Shown: in pieces, positions 52,540 to 62,074 of the stretch
Position numbering within the stretch: the stretch's first letter is position 1
How the letters are laid out: each line of letters opens with the position of its first letter
Assembly: GCF_001522865.1 (NCBI RefSeq)
Contig: NZ_LOWB01000039.1
Coordinates: 1 to 64,000 of the forward strand
DNA: 64,000 nucleotides
DNA from: Burkholderia sp. TSV86
Lineage (GTDB): Bacteria > Pseudomonadota > Gammaproteobacteria > Burkholderiales > Burkholderiaceae
Direction of reading: 5' to 3'
Notes under the pieces: generated by a model
Told to the model about the DNA's origin: nothing
What the model saw: the letters and a program-made list of their open reading frames with translations, nothing else
Database searches by the model: none
Made by a program: the position numbers and the translations under genes

Positions 52540-53370
52540 ATGTCGCTAAAAAAATCGCCATTCTTCGAACTGCGCAGCGGTTCGGTCGACACGTTGCTGT
52601 TCACCGTGAAAACCACCGATCTCGATGCGCTGCGCGCCGAGTTGGTCAAACGTTTCGAAGCGACTCCCGAATTTTTTGCGGATGACGTCGTTGCGATCGA
52701 CGTGCGCCGGCTTGCGGATGGCGAGCGCGTGCCGCTCGATGCGATCCGCCAGATGCTGGGCGACGTGCGGATGCGCGCGGTCGGCGTGGTCGCGCAGCAT
52801 GCGCAGCACGCATGGGTTGCCGACGCCGGCTTGCCGTTGCTCGAGGCGCGCGACCGGCGCGGCGCGGCGCCGAAGACCGGCGAGGACGCGCTCGGCGAGA
52901 CCGCGGCAGGCACGACGGGCGAGGCGGCCCAGTCGAACGAGTGGCAAGCGGCGGCGGGGGATGCCGCGCGCGCCGCCGAAGCGGACATGCCGGCGGCGGA
53001 TGCGGTATCCGCGGCATCCGTCATCGCACCATACGCGGCGACGCTCGTGATCGACCGGCCGCTGCGTTCAGGACAACAGATATACGCGAAGGGAGACCTC
53101 GTGGTGCTCGGCCCGGTCAGTCATGGCGCCGAAGTCATCGCGCAAGGCAACATCCACATCTACGCGCCGCTGCGCGGCCGCGCTCTCGCGGGCGTGCACG
53201 GCAATCACGACGCGCGCATCTTCTGCACGTGTCTCGAACCGGAACTGATTTCGATCGCGGGTATCTATCGGACGACGGAGAATCCGCTGCCTGCCGAGGT
53301 GCTGGGCAAATCGGTGCAGATCCGGCTCGAACAGGAAAAACTGATGATCGAGCCGCTGCGCCTGACGTGA
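52540..53370 (+). CDS. minC: Septum-site inhibitor MinC
   Basis: The product is 276 aa. The N-terminal domain ([20 protein letters not shown]) blocks FtsZ polymers. An Ala/Glu-rich linker of about 60 residues follows, and the C-terminal beta-helix has [60 protein letters not shown]. The C-terminal domain dimerises and binds MinD. It is the first gene of minCDE, in standard order, 57 bp before minD. Confidence 0.97.
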   Translation: MSLKKSPFFELRSGSVDTLLFTVKTTDLDALRAELVKRFEATPEFFADDVVAIDVRRLADGERVPLDAIRQMLGDVRMRAVGVVAQHAQHAWVADAGLPLLEARDRRGAAPKTGEDALGETAAGTTGEAAQSNEWQAAAGDAARAAEADMPAADAVSAASVIAPYAATLVIDRPLRSGQQIYAKGDLVVLGPVSHGAEVIAQGNIHIYAPLRGRALAGVHGNHDARIFCTCLEPELISIAGIYRTTENPLPAEVLGKSVQIRLEQEKLMIEPLRLT

Positions 53371-53427
53371 TGGGCGGGCGCGGCAAACGGATCGGTCGGT
53401 TCTCATTGACGAACACAGGGTAGGTAA

Positions 53428-54243
53428 ATGGCAAAAATCATCGTGGTGACATCGGGCAAGGGCGGCGTGGGCAAAACGACGACGAGCGCAAGCTTTGCCT
53501 CCGGCCTCGCGCTGCGCGGCCACAAGACGGCCGTGATCGACTTCGACGTTGGTCTGCGCAATCTCGATCTCATCATGGGCTGCGAGCGCCGGGTCGTGTA
53601 TGACCTTGTCAACGTGATCCAGGGCGAAGCGAACCTGAATCAGGCGCTCATCAAGGACAAGAAGTGCGAGAACTTGTATATCCTGCCGGCGTCGCAGACG
53701 CGCGACAAGGATGCGCTCACGCGTGAGGGCGTCGAGAAGGTCATCAACGATCTGGTTGCGATGGATTTCGAGTACATCGTTTGCGATTCGCCGGCAGGCA
53801 TCGAGGCGGGCGCGCTGCACGCGATGTACTTCGCGGACGAGGCGCTGATCGTGACCAATCCGGAAGTGTCGTCGGTGCGCGACTCCGATCGCATTCTCGG
53901 CATTCTGTCGTCGAAGACGAAACGCGCGACGGAAGGCAAGGAGCCGATCAAGGAGCACCTGCTCATCACCCGCTACAACCCGAAGCGCGTGAGCGAAGGC
54001 GAGATGCTGTCGCTCGACGACATCAGCGAGATCCTGCGTATCAAGCTGATCGGCGTCGTGCCGGAGTCCGAGGCGGTGCTGCACGCGTCGAACCAGGGGC
54101 TGCCCGCGGTGCATCTGGACGGCACCGACGTCGCCGAAGCGTACAAGGACATCGTTGCGCGCTTTCTCGGCGAGGACAAGCCGCTGCGCTTCATCGATTA
54201 CCAAAAGCCGGGCCTGCTGCAGCGCCTCTTTGGCAACAAGTAA
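53428..54243 (+). CDS. minD: Septum-site ATPase MinD
   Basis: The 271-aa product is a deviant Walker-A ATPase: KGGVGKTT at 11-18, with DFDVGLRNLDLIMGCERRVV and DSPAGIEAGALHAMYFADEA. The C-terminal amphipathic membrane-targeting helix is KPGLLQRLFGNK. It binds the membrane as an ATP dimer and recruits MinC. A GTAGG RBS lies upstream and minE starts 12 bp later. Confidence 0.98.
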   Translation: MAKIIVVTSGKGGVGKTTTSASFASGLALRGHKTAVIDFDVGLRNLDLIMGCERRVVYDLVNVIQGEANLNQALIKDKKCENLYILPASQTRDKDALTREGVEKVINDLVAMDFEYIVCDSPAGIEAGALHAMYFADEALIVTNPEVSSVRDSDRILGILSSKTKRATEGKEPIKEHLLITRYNPKRVSEGEMLSLDDISEILRIKLIGVVPESEAVLHASNQGLPAVHLDGTDVAEAYKDIVARFLGEDKPLRFIDYQKPGLLQRLFGNK

Positions 54244-54255
54244 CGGAGGCGCGCC

Positions 54256-54510
54256 ATGTCGATACTGTCGTTTCTGCTCGGCGAGAAGAAGAAGTCCGCG
54301 GCCGTCGCGAAAGAACGGTTGCAGCTCATCATCGCGCACGAGCGGGTGGGCGGCCGTCCGCCCGCCGATTATCTGCCGGCGTTGCAAAAGGAACTCGTCG
54401 CCGTCATTTCGAAATATGTGAAGATTTCGAACGATGACATCCGCGTGAGCCTCGAGCGCCAGGACGATCTGGAAGTGCTCGAGGTGAAGATCGAGATTCC
54501 CCAGGCCTGA
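54256..54510 (+). CDS. minE: Min topological specificity factor MinE
   Basis: The product is 84 aa, standard length. The N-terminal membrane-targeting and MinD-binding part reads [20 protein letters not shown], followed by [13 protein letters not shown] and [20 protein letters not shown]. MinE stimulates the MinD ATPase to drive pole-to-pole oscillation. Confidence 0.97.
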
Positions 54511-54541
54511 GGCCGCGCCGCCGCTTCGTTGTCCGCCATGT

Positions 54542-54563
54542 GCGCGGCGCCGTGGCGCCGCGC
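54542..54563 (+). terminator. Hairpin after minE
   Basis: GCGCGGCGCC (54542-54551) is complementary to GGCGCCGCGC (54554-54563). The realistic structure is an 8-bp stem with a 6-nt loop. GTGTCTTACTT follows, a weak T-rich tail. It probably ends the minCDE transcript. Confidence 0.5.
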
Positions 54564-54685
54564 GTGTCTTACTTCCGGTTGCACTCTCGGACGCTCCGTA
54601 ATAGAGCGCCGGTCCGCCTTTTCGCTCCTCCGAGCATTGAATGAATGCGCGCGCATCGCGCGTTCATTCATTCTCGGAGGCGGTG

Positions 54686-55057
54686 ATGTCGTTCTCTATT
54701 CGTCGTGTTGCGTGGCCGCTTGCCGTTGCCGGTGCGGCTGTTTGCGTGCTTGCGCCGCTTGCCGCAAGCGCGGAGGAAATCGTTGTCGCGCAGGTCGTGC
54801 CCGGCGTGGTGGTCGAGCCGGCGGCTCCTGAAGTTATCGTGGTCGCGCCGAGCGCGCCACCGCCCGTGCGTTATGAGGTCGCGCCGGCGCCGCGCGTCGG
54901 CTATGTATGGGATCGCGGCCACTGGCATTGGGATCATGGCCGCTACGTGTGGATAGCAGGGCATTGACAGGCCGAGCGCGTCGGCATGCATTGGGTGCCG
55001 GGGCGCTGGGTGCCGCGCGGGCCGAACTGGGTCTGGGTTGGCGGTCATTGGGCATGA
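54686..55057 (+). pseudogene. YXWGXW-repeat periplasmic protein, interrupted by a nonsense codon
   Basis: An RBS (GGAGG) and ATG 54686 open a Sec-exported protein: a signal peptide ending near AASAEE, a Val/Pro/Ala-rich region, then YVWDRGHWHWDHGRYVWIAG followed by H. A TGA at 54965-54967 then stops the frame after residue 93. Reading on in the same frame gives QAERVGMHWVPGRWVPRG and PNWVWVGGHWA to a TGA at 55055-55057, exactly the tail expected for YXWGXW proteins. One TGG-to-TGA change explains this. The short product may still be made, but the conserved tail is lost. Confidence 0.75.
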
Positions 55058-55070
55058 GCGGGAACGCGCG

Positions 55071-55181
55071 ATGAAACGAACGTTTCGGGTGCTCGCGCTT
55101 GTCACGTTGACGCTGGCCGGTTGCATCGAGGTGCCCGCGTGGCCGGTGTATGACCGGCCCGCGCCCGTCGTGATCTATTGA
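55071..55181 (+). CDS. Very small lipoprotein
   Basis: This 36-codon gene encodes MKRTFRVLALVTLTLAGC, a complete lipoprotein signal with LAGC lipobox, followed by only 18 residues rich in Pro and Val (IEVPAWPVYDRPAPVVIY). It lies 13 bp after the YXWGXW gene and probably shares its transcript. Tiny lipoproteins of this type often accompany YXWGXW proteins. It overlaps the end of the convergent ClC gene by 7 bp. Confidence 0.6.
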   Translation: MKRTFRVLALVTLTLAGCIEVPAWPVYDRPAPVVIY

Positions 55182-56848
55182 CGAGGTCGTGGCGGCGGGT
55201 CGGCCGAAGGGAGTATGCCGTCGCGGGCAGGCGGCGAGGCGCTCGCCGCTGGCGCGGTTGCGTGGCGCGACGTATTCGTATCGGCGGCGCAGGCGGGGGC
55301 GTCAGTTCGGAAGGCGGGGCTTGCTCCGCCGTCGGCATAGCGGCGGGCGTCGATCTCGGCGCTAGCATGACTGCCGGCTTCGGCTTCGGCTTCGGCTTCG
55401 GCTTCGGCTTCGGCTTCGGCTCGCGCATCCGCGTCGGTTTCGTCGCGCAACGTATCGAGCGGATCGGCGGGCGCCGATGCGGCATCCACCGGCATCCTGA
55501 CCGCCGTGATACCGGCGGGCGTGGCGTCGCGGGACGCGGCGGCGTGCGCCGGCTGCGGCGGCTTCAGATAGCGCTCGGCGAGCGCTTCATAGAGCGGCGG
55601 CACGAAAAAGCGCGACACGCGGCTGGCGATCAGCGCGGTCGCCATCAACGAGATCACCAGCGCGTGGCCGTTGATCATCTCCATGACGATCACGAACGAC
55701 GTGATAGGCGATTGCGTGACGGCAGCGAGGTAGCCAACCATCGCAAGCGCGATCAGCATCGGCAGGTGCATGTCGCTGAACACGAAATGCAGCAGATTGC
55801 CGAATCCGGCGCCGATCGACAGCGACGGAGCGAAAATCCCGCCGGGGATGCCCGGCAGGTACGACGCGACCATCGAGATCATCTTCAGGAACGGATACAG
55901 TGCGGGCAATTGTTCATGGCCATCGAGCAGGCCGCGCGCCTCCGCGTAGCCGCTGCCGAACGTCGTGCCGCCCGAGACGAGGCCGGCGAACGCGATCGCC
56001 AAACCGCACCCGGCCGCGAATACGATCGGCCGCTCGCGATATAGCGACAGCAGCCTTGCCGGCAGCCATCGGCTGGTGTTCAGCAGCAGCCAGCCGAACA
56101 GGCCGCCCGCGATGCCGGTGACGAGCGCCGTCAGCAGCACGGCGGCAGCAAGCGCTTTGGGGAAATGCGGGCCGATTTCGATCGTGCCGAAATACGTGTA
56201 ATTGCCGTTCAGGCCGAGCGCGATCACGCCGGCGATGATGATGGCCGTGATCAGCACGCCGCTTGCGCGTGCGGAGAAGCTGCGGCTCAGCTCCTCGATA
56301 GCGAACACGATGCCGGCGAGCGGCGTATTGAACGCGGCCGACAGTCCGGCCGCCGCGCCCGCGAGCACGAGCTGCCGCTCGATTAGCGCGTTCGAGCGCG
56401 GATAGAAGCGGCGCAGGTTGAACATCAGCGACGCGCCGATTTGCACGGTCGGCCCTTCGCGGCCAATGGTGAAGCCGCCGAGGATGCCGAGCAACGACAC
56501 AACAACCTTGCCGAACAGAATGCGCAACGTCAGCAGACGGGAACCAAACGCGCCCGGCTGCGCGTGCAGCGTGGCGATCACCTGGGGAATGCCGCTACCT
56601 TCCGCGCCGCGGAAGAAGCGGCGCGTGAGCCAGACCGATAGCGCCGCAATTGCCGGGGTGAGCACGAAAGGCAGCCATACGTAACGATGCTGGAGTGCAC
56701 GGAACGCGTCGTAGCCGCGATCGATAAGCCGCGCATACAGCACGGCGATCAGGCCCACGGCGATTGCGCCGAGCCAGAACACACCGTACTGGCGCCAGAT
56801 GCGTTGCGTGCGGCGCGCGAGGGACGGGAGCAGGCGGTGGCGTGGCAT
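55175..56848 (-). CDS. ClC-family chloride channel/transporter
   Basis: The 557-aa product has the three ClC selectivity motifs: GSGIPQV, GREGP (with the gating Glu) and GGIFAPSLSIGAG, within a membrane core of 10-12 helices to about residue 430. ClC proteins move chloride, often in exchange for protons. The C-terminal 125 residues are hydrophilic and contain an (Ala-Glu)n run encoded by hexamer repeats. ATG 56848 is used; a TTG 18 bp upstream is possible. No CBS domains are visible. Confidence 0.92.
   Translation of the reverse strand: MPRHRLLPSLARRTQRIWRQYGVFWLGAIAVGLIAVLYARLIDRGYDAFRALQHRYVWLPFVLTPAIAALSVWLTRRFFRGAEGSGIPQVIATLHAQPGAFGSRLLTLRILFGKVVVSLLGILGGFTIGREGPTVQIGASLMFNLRRFYPRSNALIERQLVLAGAAAGLSAAFNTPLAGIVFAIEELSRSFSARASGVLITAIIIAGVIALGLNGNYTYFGTIEIGPHFPKALAAAVLLTALVTGIAGGLFGWLLLNTSRWLPARLLSLYRERPIVFAAGCGLAIAFAGLVSGGTTFGSGYAEARGLLDGHEQLPALYPFLKMISMVASYLPGIPGGIFAPSLSIGAGFGNLLHFVFSDMHLPMLIALAMVGYLAAVTQSPITSFVIVMEMINGHALVISLMATALIASRVSRFFVPPLYEALAERYLKPPQPAHAAASRDATPAGITAVRMPVDAASAPADPLDTLRDETDADARAEAEAEAEAEAEAEAGSHASAEIDARRYADGGASPAFRTDAPACAADTNTSRHATAPAASASPPARDGILPSADPPPRPRQ
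55376..55417. repeat. Hexanucleotide microsatellite (GGCTTC)7
   Basis: Seven perfect copies of GGCTTC, read as GAAGCC on the minus strand, encode the Ala-Glu repeat in the tail of the ClC gene. Unit size keeps the reading frame, so slippage would change tail length only. Confidence 0.95.
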
Positions 56849-57036
56849 GGGCGGCGGCGCTGACAAAATTGCAATTATAGAGAGCGTCGCACGCGAGATT
56901 TTGCATGAGAGGGGGCGTAATCAAGTTGAAATATGAGTTGAACCCAGGCGCCACGGCTAATCGCGTGTCGCCGGCCGCCCGCGCTCCGGCGAAACGGCCG
57001 GCAGCCTGTGCCATATAAAGCGCGAACGTTGCCGAG

Positions 57037-57219
57037 CTAGGCAAGCAGCAGTTCGAGCACGACGATGGCCGCGATCGCCATGAGATTGGCCACGAGCGCT
57101 TCGCCTGCGACGCCGAGCCAGGTTCGGGGTCGGAAGCGCGCCGCCAGCAGCAGCGCGCAGCCGAGGGCCAGCGCGACGATCAGCACGAGGTCGGAATTTT
57201 GCAGATGGATGAAATGCAT
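57037..57219 (-). CDS. Small membrane protein
   Basis: The product is 60 aa with two hydrophobic helices (DLVLIVALALGCALLLAARF, then ALVANLMAIAAIVVLELLLA) joined by a short basic loop (RPRTWLG). ATG 57219 has AAGGGA upstream. The open frame runs further upstream but loses protein character. No family recognised. Confidence 0.55.
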   Translation of the reverse strand: MHFIHLQNSDLVLIVALALGCALLLAARFRPRTWLGVAGEALVANLMAIAAIVVLELLLA

Positions 57220-57453
57220 GGCGACAATCCCTTGACGGCCGGAACACAACGGCCGCTCACCGGCTGCGGCAGCGCCGGCGAGCGTCTGATCGAGTATAGG
57301 CGCGCCGGTGCGCGGCGCAAACGCGGGCCGCGATACGGGCGTGACAACGCGGCTGACGTGAAGCCGTCGGCGGGCGTCGGCCGGCGAACGATATGGCTGA
57401 TTCCGCGCAACGCGAATCCGTTTCGTCATGCGGCCACCACCCGCCCATTGCGC

Positions 57454-58803
57454 TCAGGCAAGCGGCGTATCGCGGGTTTCACGCATCAGCAATACGCCGA
57501 CCAAACTGAGCGCCGCCGCGATGGACACATAGGCGCCAACCCATGCCAGCCCGCCGCGCGCCGCGAGCAGTTGCGCGATATACGGTGCGATCGATGCGCC
57601 GAGAATGCCGCCGAGGTTGTAGGCGACGCCCGCGCCGGTATAGCGGACAGGCGTCGGAAAGAGTTCGGGCAAAAGCGCGCCCATCGGGGCGAACGTGACG
57701 CCCATCAGGAACAGCTCGATCGTCAGGAACAGCGCGACGAGCGGCGTCGAGCCGCTGCCGAGCAGCGGCGCCATCGCGAAACCGGACAACAGCGCGGCGG
57801 CCGACCCGGCGATCAGCACCGGCCTGCGGCCGAAGCGATCGGCTGCGGCGGCGGCCAGCGGCGTCGCGAGTGCCATGAACAGCACCGCGAAGCACAGCAG
57901 GCCGAGGAAGCGCTCGCGCGGCATGTGCAGCGTAGTCACGCCATACGATAGCGAGAACACCGTCGAGATATAGAACAGCGTGTAGCAGACGATCATCGCG
58001 AGCGCGCCGAGCAGCGTCGGCCGCCAGTGGTGCGCGACGAGGGCCGCGATCGGCACGCGCACGCGCTCGTGGCGATCGAGCGTTGCCTGGAAAGCGGGCG
58101 TCTCCGCGATCTTCAGGCGCACGTACAGGCCGAGCGCGACGAGCACCGCGCTGACGACAAACGGAATGCGCCAGCCCCACGCGCGGAATTGCGCATCCGA
58201 TAGCGACAGCGCGAGCGCGAAAAACAGGCCGTTCGACGCGAGAAAACCGATCGACGGGCCAAGCTGCGGAAACATGCCGAACCAGCCGCGTTTGCCGGGC
58301 GGCGCGTACTCGGTTGCAAGCAGCGCGGCGCCGCCCCATTCGCCGCCGAGGCCGATGCCCTGGCCGAAGCGCAGCACGCACAGCAGAACGGGCGCAAGCG
58401 TGCCGATCGTGTCATAGCTGGGCACGAGGCCGATCGCGGTCGTCGAGATGCCCATCACCAGCAGCGACGCGACGAGCGTCGATTTGCGGCCGATCCGGTC
58501 GCCAAAATGGCCGAACAGGAACGAGCCGATCGGCCGCGCGACGAAGGCGATGCCGAACGTGACGAAGGCCGACAGCGCTTGCGCGGTCGACGAGCCGTGC
58601 GGAAAGAACACGGGGCCGATCACGAGCGCGGCGGCGGTTGCGTACACATAGAAATCGTAGAATTCGATTGCCGTGCCGATGAAGCTCGCGAACACGATGC
58701 GCCGCTGCTCGCGTCTATCGGCCGTGCGCGGCGCGGCGGCAGCGGCGGGCTCGGATCGGCCGGGGGCCGGCGTCTGGGCCATTGACGAGCGGGTTTGCGA
58801 CAT
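57454..58803 (-). CDS. MFS metabolite:H+ symporter (MHS family)
   Basis: The 449-aa, 12-helix transporter starts in a Pro/Ala-rich cytoplasmic end and has ASFIGTAIEFYDFYVYATAA as helix 1. Motif A reads FGHFGDRIGRKSTLV, and the MHS signature reads RFGQGIGLGGEWGGAALLAT then PPGKRGWFGMFPQLGPSIGF. Relatives (ProP, ShiA, KgtP and citrate carriers) import organic acids or osmolytes with protons; the substrate here cannot be told. AAGGAG stands six bases before ATG 58803. Confidence 0.9.
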   Translation of the reverse strand: MSQTRSSMAQTPAPGRSEPAAAAAPRTADRREQRRIVFASFIGTAIEFYDFYVYATAAALVIGPVFFPHGSSTAQALSAFVTFGIAFVARPIGSFLFGHFGDRIGRKSTLVASLLVMGISTTAIGLVPSYDTIGTLAPVLLCVLRFGQGIGLGGEWGGAALLATEYAPPGKRGWFGMFPQLGPSIGFLASNGLFFALALSLSDAQFRAWGWRIPFVVSAVLVALGLYVRLKIAETPAFQATLDRHERVRVPIAALVAHHWRPTLLGALAMIVCYTLFYISTVFSLSYGVTTLHMPRERFLGLLCFAVLFMALATPLAAAAADRFGRRPVLIAGSAAALLSGFAMAPLLGSGSTPLVALFLTIELFLMGVTFAPMGALLPELFPTPVRYTGAGVAYNLGGILGASIAPYIAQLLAARGGLAWVGAYVSIAAALSLVGVLLMRETRDTPLA

Positions 58804-59251
58804 CGATGTCTCCTTGGATGGTCTTTACGCATCGTTTATGGTGCGTGACGGGGGGCGGCCGCGAATCGCCTGCCGGCCGGCAGCCGGGTTGCGGCTCAGA
58901 TTCCAAATCGAGGGGACCGCATCGCACGCGGTACGGCGCGGCGGCCCGAGCGAAGCGCCGCGCAAGCGATTCGCTCGCGGGGCGTCGATGCGCATCGCGC
59001 GGCGGGCCGATCGGGCTTGCCGCTTGCGCGCGGCCTGGCGGCCAAAGCGCGGTGCGGGCAATTATAGCGAGCTTGTCGGGGCCGTTTGGCGGATATCGCT
59101 TCGTATTGTGGGTGCCGCTTTGTGCAGCGCGTGCTCAGGTATCGCGCCGCAAGTCCGGCCTTACGCGAAAAAATCGCAGCGGGTGTTCAGGCACGCCGCC
59201 CACGTACCTCATGCACGTCATATGGCCGCCGCGGCCTTGCGCGTTTCGCGC
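58804..59251. other. Gap of about 450 bp, no supported gene
   Basis: The sequence lies between the divergent MFS start and the end of the TonB-like gene. Open frames here are Arg-rich high-GC shadows on both strands. I see no RNA gene or repeat worth naming; it probably holds the MFS promoter. Confidence 0.5.
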
Positions 59252-59734
59252 TCAGTTGAGCGTCTGCGCTTGCGGCGATGCGATCGTGCGCAATTGGAAT
59301 TCGCCGTCGTCGTTGAAGAGCCAGCTTTCCATCAGCTCGACTTCGCCATGGGCGTCGAGGATTCTCGCGGGCGGCGGCGGCAGCGGCGCGGCATGGCGCA
59401 GCGACGCGAGCGCGATGCCTTCGGCTTCGTCGTCGCCATTGCTGCGATAAACCGACGAGTTGACGAGCCGCCCGTTGCGATCGACGGTGAATGAAACGAC
59501 GACGAGCGAGCGCAGCATCGCTTGTGGCGTACCGTGCAGCACGTGTTCCGGATTGCGCTCGGCGATGCGCCGCGCGATGCTCATGCGGTACTCCGCTGTT
59601 CCGGTTGCGGGCACGCCCGGCACAGGCGCGCCGACGTTCGGCGGCGTGATGGTGCAGGCGGTGAGCGCGGCCGCGCAGGCTGCCGCGGCGGCATTTCGCC
59701 AAGCGGCGAAGAGGCGGGGGGTGCGTGGTGTCAT
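59252..59734 (-). CDS. TonB C-terminal-domain lipoprotein
   Basis: The 160-aa product has a signal peptide with lipobox ALTAC (Cys about 27), a Pro-rich linker, and a TonB-like C-terminal domain. That domain reads MLRSLVVVSFTVDRNGRLVN, SSVYRSNGDDEAEGIALASL, RHAAPLPPPPARI, then a beta-strand ending. Classical TonB is anchored by a helix, so a lipid-anchored form is unusual but occurs in Burkholderia. GGAGG precedes ATG 59734. Confidence 0.75.
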   Translation of the reverse strand: MTPRTPRLFAAWRNAAAAACAAALTACTITPPNVGAPVPGVPATGTAEYRMSIARRIAERNPEHVLHGTPQAMLRSLVVVSFTVDRNGRLVNSSVYRSNGDDEAEGIALASLRHAAPLPPPPARILDAHGEVELMESWLFNDDGEFQLRTIASPQAQTLN

Positions 59735-59981
59735 GATCGCCTCCTCGATGAGCGAAAGACCGTCGATTTCATGATAGGCGCCCGCCGGCGCGCATGCATC
59801 GGGACAAGCGAGCGGCGGCATGGTTCCGACGGCCCGGCGTTCGGCCGGGCGCCGGGCGCGTGACTCGGGCGCGCGGTTCGCGCATGCGGCTTCAGCGTAT
59901 CGCTCGCACGGGCGGCGCGCGAAATATTCGTGCCGAAACGAAAAAACCCGCCAGGCCGAGGCAGCGCGGGCGGGATCGTTC

Positions 59982-60069
<88 letters not shown>

Positions 60070-60160
60070 ACGGGCGTGCATTGTAACCGAAACGGCGCGT
60101 GCGGCGAACGTGAAGCAACGGTGTTTTCGCGTGCGCCGCACGCAATGCGTATTGCCGCGC

Positions 60161-61378
60161 CTATTCGTCGCGCAGAAACAGCGCCTGCAAATCGTTGAGA
60201 AAGCGCTGGCCAAGCGGCGTGGGCGCGATGCGCAGATGGTCGCGCGCGAGGAGGCCGCGCCGTTCGGCCTCGGCGAGCGCGGGCTCGATGGCCGTGACCG
60301 ACATGCCGGTGCGCTCGGCGAAGCTTGCGATCGGCACGCCTTCGACGAGCCGCAGCGCATTCAGCATGAATTCGAACGGCAGCTCGCGCGGGCCGACCTC
60401 GCGCTCTTCCTGCACGCCGGCGCCGGCCTTCGCGCGCTCGATGAATGTTGCTGGATGCTTGTAGCGCGCCTGGCGCAGGATCCGGTTCGGAAATGACAGC
60501 TTCGTGTGCGCGCCCGCGCCGATCCCGAGATAGTCGCCGAAACGCCAGTAGTTGAGGTTGTGCTTGCATTGCCGGTGCGGCTTCGCATAGGCGGAGACCT
60601 CGTAGCGGGCGTAGCCCGCCTGCGCCGTGCGCTCGTGCAGCCAGTCCTGCATGTCGGCGGAGGCGTCGTCGTCCGGCACCGCGGGCGGAAATTTCGCGAA
60701 GTACGTGTTCGGCTCGAGCGTCAGGTGGTACAGCGACAGATGCGGCGGCGCGAACGACAGCGCCGTTTCGAGATCCGCGCGGCACTCGTCGAGCGTCTGG
60801 TTCGGCAACGCGAACATCAGGTCCAGATTGAAGTTGTCGAACGTTTTCGCGGCGATCTCGACTGCCGCGCGCGCCTGCGCGGCGTCGTGGATGCGGCCGA
60901 GCGCCTTCAGATGCGCTTCGTTGAAGCTCTGAATACCGATCGACAGGCGGTTCACGCCACTTGCGCGGAATTGCGCGAACTTCGCGGCCTCGAACGTGCC
61001 GGGGTTCGCCTCGAGCGTGATTTCCGCGTCGGCGTCGAGCGGCAGCAACGCGCGCACGTCGGACAACAGCCGGTCCAGTCCAGCCGCGGAAAGCAGGCTG
61101 GGCGTTCCGCCGCCGATGAAGACCGTGTGCACGTGGCGGCCCCAGACGAGCGGCAGCGCTGCTTCGAGATCGGCGCGTAGCGCGTCGAGATAATCCTGCT
61201 CGGGCAATGCACCGCCGTCTTTCCATTCGTGCGAATTGAAGTCGCAGTATGGGCACTTGCGCACGCACCACGGGAAATGCACGTACAGCGCAAGCGGGGG
61301 CAGCGACGCGAGCCGAACCTTGCCGGGTGCGGTGAACGTTGCGACGATGCGCGTGCCGTTGGCGGCAGCCTCGCTCAT
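60161..61378 (-). CDS. hemW: Heme chaperone HemW
   Basis: This 405-residue radical SAM protein has the CxxxCxxC cluster at Cys38, Cys42 and Cys45 (CVRKCPYC). Further signatures are FIGGGTPSLLS, LEANPGTFE, GVNRLSIGIQSFNEAHLKAL, DLMFALPNQTL and the C-terminal HemN_C region. CVRKC with Phe in place of the further Cys of HemN (DFNSH) marks it as HemW, which handles heme, and not coproporphyrinogen oxidase. Start ATG 61378 overlaps the rdgB stop by ATGA. Confidence 0.94.
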   Translation of the reverse strand: MSEAAANGTRIVATFTAPGKVRLASLPPLALYVHFPWCVRKCPYCDFNSHEWKDGGALPEQDYLDALRADLEAALPLVWGRHVHTVFIGGGTPSLLSAAGLDRLLSDVRALLPLDADAEITLEANPGTFEAAKFAQFRASGVNRLSIGIQSFNEAHLKALGRIHDAAQARAAVEIAAKTFDNFNLDLMFALPNQTLDECRADLETALSFAPPHLSLYHLTLEPNTYFAKFPPAVPDDDASADMQDWLHERTAQAGYARYEVSAYAKPHRQCKHNLNYWRFGDYLGIGAGAHTKLSFPNRILRQARYKHPATFIERAKAGAGVQEEREVGPRELPFEFMLNALRLVEGVPIASFAERTGMSVTAIEPALAEAERRGLLARDHLRIAPTPLGQRFLNDLQALFLRDE

Positions 61379-62073
61379 TGCGCCGCCTCGCGCATCGCTT
61401 GTTCGAGCCTGCCGGCAAGCGCTTGCAGCGCGAGCGCGCGATGGCTGATCGCGTTTTTCGCGGCAGGGTCGAGTTCGGCAGCCGTCGCGTTGAGCACCGG
61501 CACGAAGAAGTGCGGATCGTAGCCAAAACCGTGCGCGCCGCGCGGCGTGTCGACGATTTCGCCTGCCCAGCGCCCTTCGGCGACGATCGGCTCGGGATCG
61601 TCGGCATGGCGCACGAGCGCGAGCACGCAGCAGTAATACGCGCGCCGGTCGGCCACGTCGCGCAGTTGCTCGACGAGGTACGCGTTGTTTGCCGCGTCGC
61701 TCCTGTCGCGGCCCGCGCGCTGCGCGTAGCGCGCCGAGTAGACGCCAGGCGCGCCGCCGAGCGCCGGCACGCACAGGCCGGAATCGTCGGCGACGGCCGG
61801 CAGGCCCGTCGCGCGCGCCGCATGACGCGCCTTTTCTAGCGCGTTTTCGATGAACGTCACGTGCGGCTCGTCGGCTTCGGTCACGCCGAGTTCGCCTTGC
61901 GGCACCAGTTCGATGTCGAGCGGCGCGAACAGCGCCGCGAACTCGCGCAGTTTGCCTGGATTGTTCGATGCGAGGACGATACGCGACAGCGTTGCGCGTG
62001 TTGCTTTACCCGAGGCGCCGGTATGTACCGGGCCGTTTTCCCCGGCGTTCGGTGGAGGCGAAGGCTGCTTCAC
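61375..62073 (-). CDS. rdgB: dITP/XTP pyrophosphatase RdgB
   Basis: The 232-aa product hydrolyses non-canonical purine triphosphates to prevent their incorporation into DNA. It shows IVLASNNPGKLREFAALFAP, then TFIENALEKARHAARATGLP, ADDSGLCVPALGGAPGVYSA, GFGYDPHFFVP and AKNAISHRALAL, all HAM1/RdgB signatures. The N-terminal 30 residues are an extra, low-complexity extension. The start is GTG 62073 with GGGAG eight bases upstream, one base from the rph stop. Confidence 0.96.
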   Translation of the reverse strand: MKQPSPPPNAGENGPVHTGASGKATRATLSRIVLASNNPGKLREFAALFAPLDIELVPQGELGVTEADEPHVTFIENALEKARHAARATGLPAVADDSGLCVPALGGAPGVYSARYAQRAGRDRSDAANNAYLVEQLRDVADRRAYYCCVLALVRHADDPEPIVAEGRWAGEIVDTPRGAHGFGYDPHFFVPVLNATAAELDPAAKNAISHRALALQALAGRLEQAMREAAQ

Positions 62074-62074
62074 G

